Shown here: piece by piece, positions 32,607-40,932 of the stretch
How positions within the stretch are numbered: position 1 is the stretch's first letter
How the letters are laid out: the number at the start of each line of letters is the position of its first letter
NCBI GenBank assembly: GCA_900752065.1
Contig: CAADTT010000072.1
Span: 1-54,451, forward strand
DNA from: Lachnospiraceae bacterium
Lineage (GTDB): Bacteria > Bacillota > Clostridia > Lachnospirales > Lachnospiraceae
DNA length: 54,451 nt
Direction of reading: 5' to 3'
The notes under the pieces: generated by a model
What the model was told of the DNA's origin: nothing
Databases searched by the model: none
Seen by the model: only the letters and a program-made list of their open reading frames with translations
Made by a program: the position numbers and the translations under genes

Positions 32607-33797
32607 TTATACCAGTGCTACCGTCTCACGGCAGATTGCCAGCTCTTCGTTTGTAGGAATCACGGCAACCTTTACCTTGGAATCCGGTGTGGAGATAACC
32701 ATGTCCTCGCCTCTCTTTGCATTTGCTTCTTCATCAAGGGCGATTCCCAGATATCCGAGATATTCACATACCTTTGCGCGCACGATACCTGCATTCTCAC
32801 CAATACCTGCGGTAAACGCGATGGCATCTACACCGTTTAATGCAGCCACATAAGCGCCTACATATTTTGCTACACGGTATGCAAATACATCAATGGCATT
32901 CTTTGCAAACTCATTTCCGTCATTCATAGCACTCTCCAGGTCACGGAAATCGCTGGACAGTTCTTTGGAAAGTCCGAATACGCCTGATTTCTTGTTCAGA
33001 ACATTCATAACACCTGCAATATCCAGATTTTCTTTCTTTGCCAGGAACTCCATGATTGCCGGGTCAATATCACCGGAACGTGTTCCCATAACAAGTCCTT
33101 CCAACGGTGTCAGACCCATGGAAGTGTCTACACATTTGCCATCCTTTACTGCGCTGATGGAAGCGCCGTTGCCCAGATGACATACGATAATCTTGGAATT
33201 GTTGATATCCATGCCAAGGAACTCAGCCGCATGTTTGGAAACAAAACTGTGTGAAGTTCCGTGGAAACCGTATCTTCTTACTTTGTATTTCTCATAATAC
33301 TCATACGGAAGTCCGTACAGGTATGCCTTTGCAGGCATGGTCTGATGGAAAGCGGTATCAAATACACCTACCATCGGTACATCCGGCATCAGTTCCTTGC
33401 AGGCATTGATACCGATCAGGTTTGCCGGGTTGTGGAGAGGCGCCAGGTCGTTGCACTCTGCCACTGCTGCCATCATCTCATCTGTGATAACTGCGGAAGA
33501 AGCGAATTTCTCACCGCCATGCACGATACGGTGACCTACTGCATTTACTTCTGCCAGGCTTGCGATCGCGCCTGTCTTTTCGTTTACCAGAGCATCCAGA
33601 ACCATCTGAATCGCCTCTTTGTGGGTCGGCATCGGCGCCTCTGTGATTTCCTTGTCACATCCTGCTTTCTGATATACAAGTCTTCCGTCGATTCCAATTC
33701 TCTCACAGAGACCCTTTGCCAGTACTTCCTCTGAATCAGAGTTAATTAACTGATATTTCAGGGAAGAGCTTCCGCAGTTGATAACTAACACGTTCAT
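32607..33797 (-). CDS. ackA: Acetate kinase
   Basis: Makes ATP and acetate from acetyl phosphate in fermentation. The N-terminal MNVLVINCGSSSLKYQLI is diagnostic; GHRIVHGGEKF, FDTAFHQTMP and RYGFHGTSHSFV follow, and GIGENAG lies near the C-terminus. The 396-aa length is normal. It lies 77 bases downstream of pta and is probably co-transcribed, giving the usual Pta-Ack acetate pathway. Confidence 0.98.
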   Translation of the reverse strand: MNVLVINCGSSSLKYQLINSDSEEVLAKGLCERIGIDGRLVYQKAGCDKEITEAPMPTHKEAIQMVLDALVNEKTGAIASLAEVNAVGHRIVHGGEKFASSAVITDEMMAAVAECNDLAPLHNPANLIGINACKELMPDVPMVGVFDTAFHQTMPAKAYLYGLPYEYYEKYKVRRYGFHGTSHSFVSKHAAEFLGMDINNSKIIVCHLGNGASISAVKDGKCVDTSMGLTPLEGLVMGTRSGDIDPAIMEFLAKKENLDIAGVMNVLNKKSGVFGLSKELSSDFRDLESAMNDGNEFAKNAIDVFAYRVAKYVGAYVAALNGVDAIAFTAGIGENAGIVRAKVCEYLGYLGIALDEEANAKRGEDMVISTPDSKVKVAVIPTNEELAICRETVALV

Positions 33798-33874
33798 TTG
33801 ATTTTCCTCCTAAAATAACTCTCCTAAATGTATGATATGCCGTTCCGTTCTGGCTGAACGGTAACAATATGTGA

Positions 33875-34870
33875 TTACTCAGCCTGACACTGTACGGATG
33901 TAATCGCTACTACTCCTACGATATCCTCCGCAGAGCATCCACGGGACAGGTCGTTGACAGGCTTTGCGATACCCTGGGTAACAGGTCCGTAAGCTTCTGC
34001 CTTTGCCAGTCTCTGCACCAGCTTGTATCCAATATTTCCTGCATCCAGATCCGGGAACATCAGGACGTTTGCCTTTCCTGCAACCGGGCTGCCCGGGGCT
34101 TTGGAAGCGCCTACGCTCGGAACGATGGCTGCGTCTAACTGGAACTCGCCATCCAGTTTCAGTTCCGGATATGCTTCTTTTGCGATTCTGGTAGCTTCTA
34201 CGACTTTATCTACATCAGCATGCTTTGCGCTTCCCTTTGTGGAGTGTGAGAGCATAGCCACCACCGGCTCCTCCTCAACCAGAAGTTCAAAGGACTCTGC
34301 GGAAGATTTTGCAATCGCTGCCAGCTCTTCCGGTGTCGGGTTCTGATTCAGACCGGAATCTGCAAAGATGAACGTGCCGTCTGCACCGTACTCGCAGTCA
34401 GGTACTACCATCAGGAAGAATGCGGATACCAGTTTTGTGCCCGGTTTTGTTTTCAGGATCTGAAGGCAAGGTCTCAATGTGTCCGCTGTAGAATGGCACG
34501 CACCGGATACCATACCGTCTGCATCGCCCATTTTTACCATCATAACGCCATAGTACAGATACTGGTTCAGAAGGATCTCCTTTGCCTGTTCCGGCGTCAT
34601 TCCCTTTTTCTGTCTCAGCTCTACTAATTTATCGATATAGGCTGCGGTCTTTTCACTTGTAGCCGGATCTACAATGGTAGCTCCTGAAATATCAAGACCT
34701 TCGCTGCCCTTTTTAATCTCCTCTTCGCTTCCCACCAGAACGATATCTGCGATGCCCTCTTTCAGAATTTGTGCAGTCGCTTCATATGTTCTGCGGTCCT
34801 CTGTCTCCGGCAGTACGATCGTCTTTTTATTTTCTTTTGCTCTTGCTTTGATTACGTCAATAAATCCCAT
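33875..34870 (-). CDS. pta: Phosphate acetyltransferase
   Basis: Converts acetyl-CoA and phosphate to acetyl phosphate, the step before AckA. The 331-aa short form starts MGFIDVIKARAKENKKTIVLPE; MVSGACHSTADTLRPCLQI and MLSHSTKGSA are conserved, and LMFPDLDAGNIGYKL lies in the C-terminal domain. Gap with ackA is 77 bases. AAAGGAG precedes the ATG. Confidence 0.97.
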   Translation of the reverse strand: MGFIDVIKARAKENKKTIVLPETEDRRTYEATAQILKEGIADIVLVGSEEEIKKGSEGLDISGATIVDPATSEKTAAYIDKLVELRQKKGMTPEQAKEILLNQYLYYGVMMVKMGDADGMVSGACHSTADTLRPCLQILKTKPGTKLVSAFFLMVVPDCEYGADGTFIFADSGLNQNPTPEELAAIAKSSAESFELLVEEEPVVAMLSHSTKGSAKHADVDKVVEATRIAKEAYPELKLDGEFQLDAAIVPSVGASKAPGSPVAGKANVLMFPDLDAGNIGYKLVQRLAKAEAYGPVTQGIAKPVNDLSRGCSAEDIVGVVAITSVQCQAE

Positions 34871-34906
34871 GATTTCTGACTCCTTTCGTGTTTTTAAGAT
34901 ATTTTT

Positions 34907-34935
34907 ATTATATCGCTCACCGGGCGGAATTTCAA
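34907..34935 (-). promoter_or_regulatory. pta-ackA promoter
   Basis: Minus-strand TTGAAA (34930-34935) and TATAAT (34907-34912), spacer 17, 36 bases before the pta start. Confidence 0.8.
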
Positions 34936-34972
34936 CTGCTTAATGTGTATATTTTGACATACATAATTAAAG

Positions 34973-34994
34973 ACCCCGCTGCAATCAACGGGGT
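34973..34994. terminator. Terminator downstream of the 339-aa gene
   Basis: ACCCCG (34973-34978) pairs with CGGGGT (34989-34994). The T-run is better on the plus strand (TTTTTG) than on the minus strand (CTTTAATT), so it may work in both directions. Confidence 0.6.
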
Positions 34995-35042
34995 TTTTGA
35001 ACCTCTCGGCATTCGCCAAATGTGCAAGCAGGCTTCCCATTT

Positions 35043-35064
35043 GGCTCATTGTCCGCGGGAATAA
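35043..35064 (+). repeat. Dispersed 22-base motif, copy D
   Basis: Copy of the motif also present at 2347, 3181 and 39735. It lies in the 240-base gap between the pta promoter and the 339-aa gene. TTCCC before it can pair with GGGAA inside it. Read on the minus strand it encodes IPADNEP within a 61-codon open frame, paralleled by IPTSNEP at copy B. Confidence 0.55.
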
Positions 35065-35112
35065 CAATCCAGTCATGCAGGGAACGCCGTCCACACTGCT
35101 TTTCAAATTCTT

Positions 35113-36132
35113 TTACAGCAATTTCACAACAATATCTTCTGCCATTTTCACATGAAATACCATTCTCCACTCGACGGTATTTGCTGCTTTAAAATGCAGG
35201 GAGGAAAACGCTGTATGAGCGCTTCTTTTGCATCCTCCTGCTATAAAAACTGAGGTAGGTCCGCTTGTTCCGCCGATCACTGTAATTGCCGCTGCTTTTT
35301 TTTGATTTTGTCTTGGGCTGTCCCCGCGGCTGCAGTCCTGCACCGTAAATTCTCCTGCCGGCAGCTCCGGTGACAACGCGTACTCCAGCCTGCTGTAATA
35401 CTGCGGCCATTCCATGTCATCATCAAAAGAGACTTCCTCCAGTTTTTCCTGTGTGAGTCCTATAACTGTCAGGGTATGCGTTATGCCTGTTACCGGATGA
35501 GAAAAGACAATTTCCTGACCGGGGGATTCCACTGTAAAATGTTTTCCGGGAAAGCAGTCCGGTTCCCGTTTTAGTTTTATCTTCATCTCCCGAAATGCAG
35601 GTTTTCGTTTTGTCACCCATCGGAACGCATATCGCTTAAAAATCCACCCTTTCGAGGAATCATACCCATAATGCTCCAGAAACTGCTCTGCTTCCGGCAC
35701 AGAATATGCCCTGGCTTCCTCTCTGCTGCGGGAAATTTCCGGGATACAGGGATTCCATGTCACGGAACAGCTATGATCTTCCGGAAGTTCCCTTCCATTT
35801 AGGTATACCTTCGGAAAGATGTCAAGATTCAGCGGGTTTTCGGCTTCCATCTGATTTTGTTCATTCTCTTCAAAAACTTCAGGCTCTCCGTCCCACAGAT
35901 TCCATTTCTCCATAAATGTCCGTATATGATCCGGCTCAATCTCCACACAGAAATCCATCACGAGACCGGAAGATGTGGAATACACCGAAGGCACCAGCCA
36001 CTTTTCCTCTCCCCAGCGGAACATCTTTCCCACCGGGATCTCTCTGCCGCACTGTTCACCCTTCTCGTGTCCCCACAGATTCCCGCTGAAATATACTTTC
36101 CATTCTTTTCTTTTGTTTTTCATTTCTGACAT
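35113..36132 (-). CDS. Uncharacterised 339-aa protein
   Basis: I do not recognise a family. There is no signal peptide or membrane segment. The N-terminal part is Trp-rich (KVYFSGNLWGHEKG, MFRWGEEKWLVPSVYS), the middle is acidic, and SPGQEIVFSHPVTGITHTLTVIGL suggests a beta-rich C-terminal half. TGGAGAAAG precedes the ATG. It lies between tpiA and pta as a separate unit: a terminator precedes it and another follows. An out-of-frame 61-codon ORF overlaps its end and is not supported as a gene. Confidence 0.75.
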   Translation of the reverse strand: MSEMKNKRKEWKVYFSGNLWGHEKGEQCGREIPVGKMFRWGEEKWLVPSVYSTSSGLVMDFCVEIEPDHIRTFMEKWNLWDGEPEVFEENEQNQMEAENPLNLDIFPKVYLNGRELPEDHSCSVTWNPCIPEISRSREEARAYSVPEAEQFLEHYGYDSSKGWIFKRYAFRWVTKRKPAFREMKIKLKREPDCFPGKHFTVESPGQEIVFSHPVTGITHTLTVIGLTQEKLEEVSFDDDMEWPQYYSRLEYALSPELPAGEFTVQDCSRGDSPRQNQKKAAAITVIGGTSGPTSVFIAGGCKRSAHTAFSSLHFKAANTVEWRMVFHVKMAEDIVVKLL

Positions 36133-36194
36133 TTTCTTTCTCCAGAGTTCCTTTTTTCACTTATGCGCCGAATCGATTTTGAAACCCGCTTAAA

Positions 36195-36231
36195 AATGCA
36201 GAAAACGCGCCAATGGCGCGCTTTCTGCATT
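36195..36231 (-). terminator. tpiA terminator
   Basis: A 17-base arm (36195-36211) pairs with 36215-36231 with one mismatch, the inner part being CGCGCC/GGCGCG. The minus strand continues TTTTTAAG. It lies ten bases past the tpiA stop. Confidence 0.85.
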
Positions 36232-36240
36232 ACAAATAAT

Positions 36241-36990
36241 TTATTTATAGTTTACGATTTTACCGAAATCCGGCTTCAGGGATGCGCCGCCTACCAGACC
36301 GCCATCGATATCGTCCTGTGCAAATAATTCAGGAGCGGTAGCTGCATTTACAGAACCGCCGTACTGGATACGGATCTCTGCTGCTGTAGCGTCGTCATAG
36401 ATCTCAGCGATGCACTCGCGGATACCCTTGCAAACTTCCTGTGCCTGCTCGGTAGTGGCAGTCTTTCCTGTTCCGATCGCCCAGATCGGCTCGTAAGCGA
36501 TAACGGCTGTCTTTGCCTGGTCTGCTGTCACACCAAGGAAACCAACCTTAACCTGCTGACGGATGAAATCCATCGTTACGCCCTGCTCTCTCTGCTCCAG
36601 AGTCTCGCCGCAGCACATGATCGGTGTGATGCCGTGCTCAAATGCTTTCAGCATTTTCTTGTTTACCGTCTCGTTCGTCTCTGCGAAGTATTCTCTTCTC
36701 TCAGAATGTCCAAGAACTACGTATTTTACGCCTGCATCTGTAAGCATAGCCGGAGAGATCTCGCCTGTGTAAGCGCCCTTCTCCTCGAAATACATATTTT
36801 CTGCACCTACCTGAATGTTAGAACCTTTTGCGGCTTCTACTACAGGAATGATATCAATAGCCGGAACGCAGAATACTACGTCCACCTCATCGTTTACTAC
36901 CAGCGGTTTTAACTCGTTTACCAGTGCAACAGCCTCGGTCGGAGTCATGTTCATTTTCCAGTTGCCTGCAATAATTTTCTTTCTTGCCAT
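36241..36990 (-). CDS. tpiA: Triosephosphate isomerase
   Basis: Interconverts DHAP and glyceraldehyde-3-phosphate in glycolysis. The 249-aa barrel shows GNWKMN (Lys), VVLGHSERREYF (His95 equivalent), the catalytic Glu in AYEPIWAIGTGK, and GGSVNAAT with GGLVGGASL for phosphate binding. It is the third gene of gap-pgk-tpiA. The hairpin array upstream (37020-37195) separates it from pgk. Confidence 0.98.
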   Translation of the reverse strand: MARKKIIAGNWKMNMTPTEAVALVNELKPLVVNDEVDVVFCVPAIDIIPVVEAAKGSNIQVGAENMYFEEKGAYTGEISPAMLTDAGVKYVVLGHSERREYFAETNETVNKKMLKAFEHGITPIMCCGETLEQREQGVTMDFIRQQVKVGFLGVTADQAKTAVIAYEPIWAIGTGKTATTEQAQEVCKGIRECIAEIYDDATAAEIRIQYGGSVNAATAPELFAQDDIDGGLVGGASLKPDFGKIVNYK

Positions 36991-37019
36991 TTTTCTATTC
37001 TCCTTAATTCAATCCTTTG

Positions 37020-37196
37020 ATTTTCCAAACACTAAGCTCTGTCTGCGCCTTCGGCTTGCCAATCGTTAAGTGTTTGGTATGTTCCCCTGGCTCTAACCTC
37101 CTGCTTCGTTGTCACTCGCACTCGCTAAGAGCGGGGAACTAAGTTCGCACTAAGCTCTGTCTGCGCCTTCGGCTTGCCAATCGCTAAGTGCTTACT
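37020..37196 (-). repeat. Hairpin array with direct repeats between pgk and tpiA
   Basis: Bases 37030-37075 and 37148-37193 are direct repeats (44 of 46 identical), each rich in GCCTTCGGC. Each is bounded by inverted arms: CCAAACACT/AGTGTTTGG for the first, GCACT/AGTGC for the second, whose end overlaps the pgk stop codon. Between them GTTCCCC pairs with GGGGAAC and GCTCT with AGAGC. Three consecutive stem-loops therefore lie in the pgk-tpiA mRNA. Function unknown. Confidence 0.75.
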
Positions 37197-38397
37197 TATC
37201 GTTTGCTGCTGCTACGCCAGGCAGTTCCTTTCCTTCCAGGAACTCAAGAGAAGCGCCGCCGCCTGTGGAAATGTGGCTCATCTTATCGCCGAAACCAAGC
37301 TGGTTTACTGCTGCCGCAGAATCGCCGCCGCCGATGATGGTGGTAGCGTCTGTCTCTGCCAGAGCCTCTGCCACTGCAATCGTTCCTTTTGCAAGAATCG
37401 GGTTTTCAAATACACCCATCGGACCATTCCATACAACAGTCTTCGCTGTCTTAGCTGCCTCTGCATACAGAGCTGCTGTCGCAGGTCCGATATCCAGAGC
37501 TTCTTTGTCAGCCGGAATCTCATCCGCAGATACAACACTTACTTCGATTTCAGCGTCGATCGGGTTCGGGAAATCAGATGCAACAACGGCATCTACCGGA
37601 AGAAGAAGTTTCTTGCCCATCTTCTCAGCCTTCTCGATCATCTCTTTGCAGTAGTCGATCTTGGACTCATCCAGAAGGGATTTTCCGACTTCTTTGCCCT
37701 GTGCCTTTAAGAATGTATATGCCATACCGCCGCCAATGATCAGCGTATCGCATTTCTCAAGCAGGTTATTGATAACATTTAATTTATCTGCTACCTTTGC
37801 GCCGCCAAGGATTGCTACGAAAGGTCTCTCCGGGCTGTTTACAGCATTGCCCAGGAAATCAATCTCTTTCTGCATCAGATAGCCGACAACTGCTGTGTCA
37901 ACAAACTGTGTCACACCTACATTTGAGCAGTGAGCTCTGTGAGCAGTACCAAATGCGTCATTTACTACTACATCACATAAGGAAGCCAGTTCTTTACTGA
38001 ATGCCTCACCGTTCTTTGTCTCTTCTGCACGATAACGGGTATTCTCCAGAAGAACAACCTCGCCGTCTTTCATAGCCTCAACTGCTGCTTTTGCATTCGG
38101 TCCTACCACCTCAGGATCCGCAGCAAATTTTACTTCCTGACCCAGAAGCTCTGACAGACGTGCCGCTACAGGCGCCAGAGAAAGCTCAGGCTTCGGCTCT
38201 CCCTTCGGTTTTCCAAGATGGGAGCAGAGAATTACCTTTCCACCGTCAGCAATCAGCTTTTTGATGGTCGGAAGAGCAGCTACCAGACGATTCTCGTCTG
38301 TAATCTTTCCTTCTTTTAAAGGAACGTTGAAATCGCATCTTACCAGAACCTTCTGGCCTTTTACATTAATATCATCTACTGATTTCTTATTAAGCAT
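37192..38397 (-). CDS. pgk: Phosphoglycerate kinase
   Basis: Transfers phosphate from 1,3-bisphosphoglycerate to ADP. The 401-aa protein starts MLNKKSVDDINVKGQKVLVRCDFNVPL; LCSHLGKP, FAILGGAKVADKL, GGGMAYTF and TIIGGGDSAAAVNQ are family motifs for both domains. AGGAGG lies upstream of the ATG. It follows gap across a strong terminator-like hairpin, so its level may depend on readthrough. Confidence 0.98.
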   Translation of the reverse strand: MLNKKSVDDINVKGQKVLVRCDFNVPLKEGKITDENRLVAALPTIKKLIADGGKVILCSHLGKPKGEPKPELSLAPVAARLSELLGQEVKFAADPEVVGPNAKAAVEAMKDGEVVLLENTRYRAEETKNGEAFSKELASLCDVVVNDAFGTAHRAHCSNVGVTQFVDTAVVGYLMQKEIDFLGNAVNSPERPFVAILGGAKVADKLNVINNLLEKCDTLIIGGGMAYTFLKAQGKEVGKSLLDESKIDYCKEMIEKAEKMGKKLLLPVDAVVASDFPNPIDAEIEVSVVSADEIPADKEALDIGPATAALYAEAAKTAKTVVWNGPMGVFENPILAKGTIAVAEALAETDATTIIGGGDSAAAVNQLGFGDKMSHISTGGGASLEFLEGKELPGVAAANDK

Positions 38398-38420
38398 TGC
38401 TTTACCTCCTTGAAATAATT

Positions 38421-38452
38421 AAAGGGTCCGGTCCAAGCAGACCGGACCCTTT
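38421..38452. terminator. Strong hairpin between gap and pgk
   Basis: A perfect 13-bp stem (38421-38433 with 38440-38452, AAAGGGTCCGGTC and complement) with a six-base loop. The minus strand continues AATTATTTC without a long T-run, so partial termination or mRNA processing is possible. Confidence 0.7.
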
Positions 38453-38478
38453 TTGGATCTTCTTAAAGATATTTTTAC

Positions 38479-39492
38479 TTATGCTAACTCTGAGAAGAAT
38501 TTGATTGTACGAACCATCTGGCTTGTGTATGAGTTCTCGTTGTCATACCAGGAAACTACCTGAACCTCTGTTGTGCCGTTCTCTAATGGCAGAACCATTG
38601 TCTGAGTAGCATCGAACAGAGAACCGAATCTCATACCAACGATATCGCTGGATACGATCTCGTCTGTATTGTAGCCGAAGGACTCGTTAGAAGCTGCTTT
38701 CATAGCTGCGTTGATCTGATCTACAGTTACGTTACCCTCTACAACTGCTGTTAAGATCGTTGTAGAACCTGTCGGGGTCGGAACACGCTGTGCGGAACCG
38801 ATCAGTTTGCCGTTCAGCTCTGGGATAACCAGACCGATTGCTTTTGCAGCGCCTGTGCTGTTCGGAACGATGTTTACTGCTGCTGCACGGGATCTTCTCA
38901 GATCGCCTTTTCTCTGCGGTCCGTCCAGAGTCATCTGGTCGCCTGTGTAAGCGTGGATCGTGCACATGATACCGGATTTGATCGGTGCCAGGTCATTTAA
39001 TGCTTTTGCCATAGGAGCTAAGCAGTTTGTTGTACAGGAAGCTGCGGAAATGATGGTGTCCTCAGCCTTCAGAGTCTCATGGTTTACATTGTAAACGATC
39101 GTCGGAAGATCATTTCCTGCCGGTGCAGAGATAACAACCTTACGAGCGCCTGCATTGATATGAGCCTGAGCTTTTGCCTTGGAGGTGTAGAATCCGGAGC
39201 ACTCCAGAACTACGTCAACACCAAGCTCGCCCCACGGGCAGTTGTTTGCATCCGGGAATGCATAAATCTTGATCTCTTTTCCGTCAACTGTGATGGAATC
39301 CTCGCCTGCGGAAACAGTGTCAGCCAGAGCATATTTACCCTGAGATGAGTCATATTTTAATAAGTGTGCCAACATTTTTGGGGATGTTAAGTCGTTGATT
39401 GCAACTACTTCATATCCTTCTGCGCCAAACATCTGTCTGAATGCAAGACGTCCAATACGTCCAAAACCATTGATTGCTACTTTTACTGCCAT
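38479..39492 (-). CDS. gap: Glyceraldehyde-3-phosphate dehydrogenase, type I
   Basis: NAD-dependent glycolytic enzyme. The N-terminal VKVAINGFGRIGRLAFRQM binds NAD; the catalytic Cys lies in SAASCTTNCLAP and the base His in CTIHAYTGDQ; WYDNENSYT is near the end. Length 337 aa. AGGAGG precedes the ATG. It heads the gap-pgk-tpiA series and has a long leader (about 95 bases) with two inverted repeats. Confidence 0.98.
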   Translation of the reverse strand: MAVKVAINGFGRIGRLAFRQMFGAEGYEVVAINDLTSPKMLAHLLKYDSSQGKYALADTVSAGEDSITVDGKEIKIYAFPDANNCPWGELGVDVVLECSGFYTSKAKAQAHINAGARKVVISAPAGNDLPTIVYNVNHETLKAEDTIISAASCTTNCLAPMAKALNDLAPIKSGIMCTIHAYTGDQMTLDGPQRKGDLRRSRAAAVNIVPNSTGAAKAIGLVIPELNGKLIGSAQRVPTPTGSTTILTAVVEGNVTVDQINAAMKAASNESFGYNTDEIVSSDIVGMRFGSLFDATQTMVLPLENGTTEVQVVSWYDNENSYTSQMVRTIKFFSELA

Positions 39493-39555
39493 GATTTAAT
39501 TCCTCCTAAGAATGAAATATTTATAACCGGCTGTTTGACGGCCGATTATGCGTGT

Positions 39556-39579
39556 GTTTCTAAAGTTTGTTAAAGAAAC
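39556..39579 (-). promoter_or_regulatory. Inverted repeat in the gap leader
   Basis: GTTTCT and AGAAAC are six-base inverted arms 12 bases apart, shortly downstream of the predicted transcription start. A second small hairpin (GGCCG/CAGCC) lies near 39537. It could be an operator or an mRNA structure. Confidence 0.35.
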
Positions 39580-39594
39580 ATCAACCTATAAGCC

Positions 39595-39623
39595 ATTTTA
39601 CCTAATTTGTCCAAAGATTTCAA
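39595..39623 (-). promoter_or_regulatory. gap promoter
   Basis: Minus-strand TTGAAA (39618-39623) and TAAAAT (39595-39600), spacer 17. Confidence 0.75.
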
Positions 39624-39670
39624 GGGCAAATTGCAAATTTATAATTCTTTTATCGATTTAGCATATTAAA

Positions 39671-39699
39671 TGGACTTTTCTCTGAATTTCCTTTATGAT
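39671..39699 (+). promoter_or_regulatory. Promoter of the PHP phosphatase gene
   Basis: TGGACT (39671-39676) and TATGAT (39694-39699), spacer 17, divergent from the gap promoter. Confidence 0.6.
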
Positions 39700-39734
39700 A
39701 GGAAATGGTCAATAAAACACCGCGGCAGTCATTT

Positions 39735-39756
39735 TGCTCGTTGCCCGCGGGAATAA
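39735..39756 (+). repeat. Dispersed 22-base motif, copy C (PHP gene leader)
   Basis: Copy of the motif in the same place as copy A: a leader just before the ribosome site. CGCGG (39721-39725) can pair with CCGCG (39745-39749). The pairing bases differ from those at copy A yet remain complementary. Confidence 0.6.
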
Positions 39757-39770
39757 AAAAGAAAGAAGGA

Positions 39771-40577
39771 ATGACTTTGAACAGCGATTTTCATATTCAC
39801 ACATCATTTTCCGCAGATTCGGACGCACCGATGTCTTCCATGATCGAGGAGGGTATCCGCCGCGGGCTTACAACCATGTGCTTTACGGAACATCTCGATT
39901 ATGACTATATCGCAGACGGAATGGAATTTGTGGTGGATACGTGTGCTTACCGAAAAGAATTGGAGCGCTGCCGCAGCCTTTATGGGGAAAAGATTGAACT
40001 GCTCTTTGGCATCGAGCTGGGACTGAAGCCTTCTCTCGCAGACCGCCTGACGGATTACCTGAACAAATGGGATTTCGACTTTGTGATCGGTTCCTCCCAC
40101 ACCGTCCACGATGCAGATCCCTACTATCCCTCTTTTTATGAAGGACGCAGGGAGAAAGACTGCTATCTGGAGTATTTTCAGACGATTCCGGAAAATCTGG
40201 CCGCCTTCTCTGATCTTGATACTTACGGACATCTCGATTATGTGGTTCGATACGGTCCTAACAAAAACCGTTATTATTCCTATGAAAAATATCGGGATGT
40301 TCTGGACGAAGCATTAAGATCCATTATCCATCACGGCGTTGGTCTGGAACTGAACACCGCAGGGTACAAATACGGCCTCGGCGCCCCGAACCCGCACCCT
40401 GATGTGCTCAGGCGTTACCGGGAACTGGGCGGAGAGATCATTACGGTCGGCAGCGACGGTCATGCTCCGGAACACCTTGCCTATGATTTCCATAAGGTAA
40501 GAGATTTGTTACTATCCAGTGGTTTCCATTATTACACTATTTTCAGAAAACGGAAACCGGAATTTATTAAACTATAA
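39771..40577 (+). CDS. PHP-domain phosphatase, histidinol-phosphatase (HisK/HisJ) type
   Basis: Metal-dependent PHP-fold hydrolase; the family includes histidinol-phosphatase of His synthesis, but no other his gene is near, so the substrate is uncertain. Metal motifs: FHIHTSFSADSDAPM (HxH), CFTEHLDYDY, GIELG, SSHTVHD, TYGHLDYV and the final GSDGHAPEHLAYDF. The ATG at 39771 follows GAAAGAAGGA and gives 268 aa; the earlier in-frame ATG at 39705 lies close behind the -10. Its stop overlaps the convergent 51-aa gene by six bases. Confidence 0.88.
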   Translation: MTLNSDFHIHTSFSADSDAPMSSMIEEGIRRGLTTMCFTEHLDYDYIADGMEFVVDTCAYRKELERCRSLYGEKIELLFGIELGLKPSLADRLTDYLNKWDFDFVIGSSHTVHDADPYYPSFYEGRREKDCYLEYFQTIPENLAAFSDLDTYGHLDYVVRYGPNKNRYYSYEKYRDVLDEALRSIIHHGVGLELNTAGYKYGLGAPNPHPDVLRRYRELGGEIITVGSDGHAPEHLAYDFHKVRDLLLSSGFHYYTIFRKRKPEFIKL

Positions 40578-40727
40578 ACTTTGTTTTTCCGCATGAATGG
40601 ACACTGTTTTTGCCTGAGGCACACGGTCCTCTTTTTCTGTTATATAGATTCCAAACAGAATACTTCCCAGATAAATGATCAGGGCAAGCAGAAAAAGGAC
40701 TATCATTTCTAATACTTTCTTCTTCAT
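40572..40727 (-). CDS. 51-aa single-helix membrane protein of unknown function
   Basis: A short gene not covered by ordinary length cut-offs. The product starts MKKKVLEMIVLFLLALI, has one strong membrane helix (about residues 7-30) and a short charged tail (TEKEDRVPQAKTVSIHAEKQSL). AGGAG lies eight bases before the ATG. A perfect 16-bp inverted repeat lies immediately upstream. The last codons overlap the 3-prime end of the convergent PHP gene. I recognise no family, and expression is unproven. Confidence 0.6.
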   Translation of the reverse strand: MKKKVLEMIVLFLLALIIYLGSILFGIYITEKEDRVPQAKTVSIHAEKQSL

Positions 40728-40740
40728 ATCACACGCTCCT

Positions 40741-40783
40741 ATCTGTGCTGTACCATTCGCTATGATTATGGTACAGCACAGAT
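40741..40783 (-). promoter_or_regulatory. Perfect 16-bp inverted repeat before the 51-aa gene
   Basis: ATCTGTGCTGTACCAT (40741-40756) and its exact complement (40768-40783) are 11 bases apart. The repeat ends a few bases before the ribosome site of the 51-aa gene and has no T-run. Upstream, TTTACA and TGATAT 17 bases apart are a possible promoter. An operator or a leader hairpin is likely. Confidence 0.6.
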
Positions 40784-40891
40784 ATCAAATCCTCTCCCGC
40801 CTTTTGTAAAGTTTATGTCAAATCCGCTCAAAACCAATGCAGCAAGCGCACCCCCGACGGTCCTTACTTGCATACTGGGGCATTCACAGAA

Positions 40892-40928
40892 ATCCCCATG
40901 CAAACAACCATTCTGTCCGCATGGGGAT
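40892..40928. terminator. Terminator of the fucosidase gene
   Basis: ATCCCCATGC (40892-40901) pairs perfectly with GCATGGGGAT (40919-40928), directly past the fucosidase stop. Confidence 0.8.
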
Positions 40929-40932
40929 TTTA

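Noticed and set aside
33841..33870. Small CCGTT/AACGG hairpin between pta and ackA
   Set aside because: The stem is five bases with no T-run; not enough for a terminator or riboswitch call.
34985..35170. 61-codon minus-strand ORF with several Cys
   Set aside because: It overlaps the end of the 339-aa gene out of frame, its stop is inside a terminator and it contains repeat copy D. I kept the motif but not a gene.
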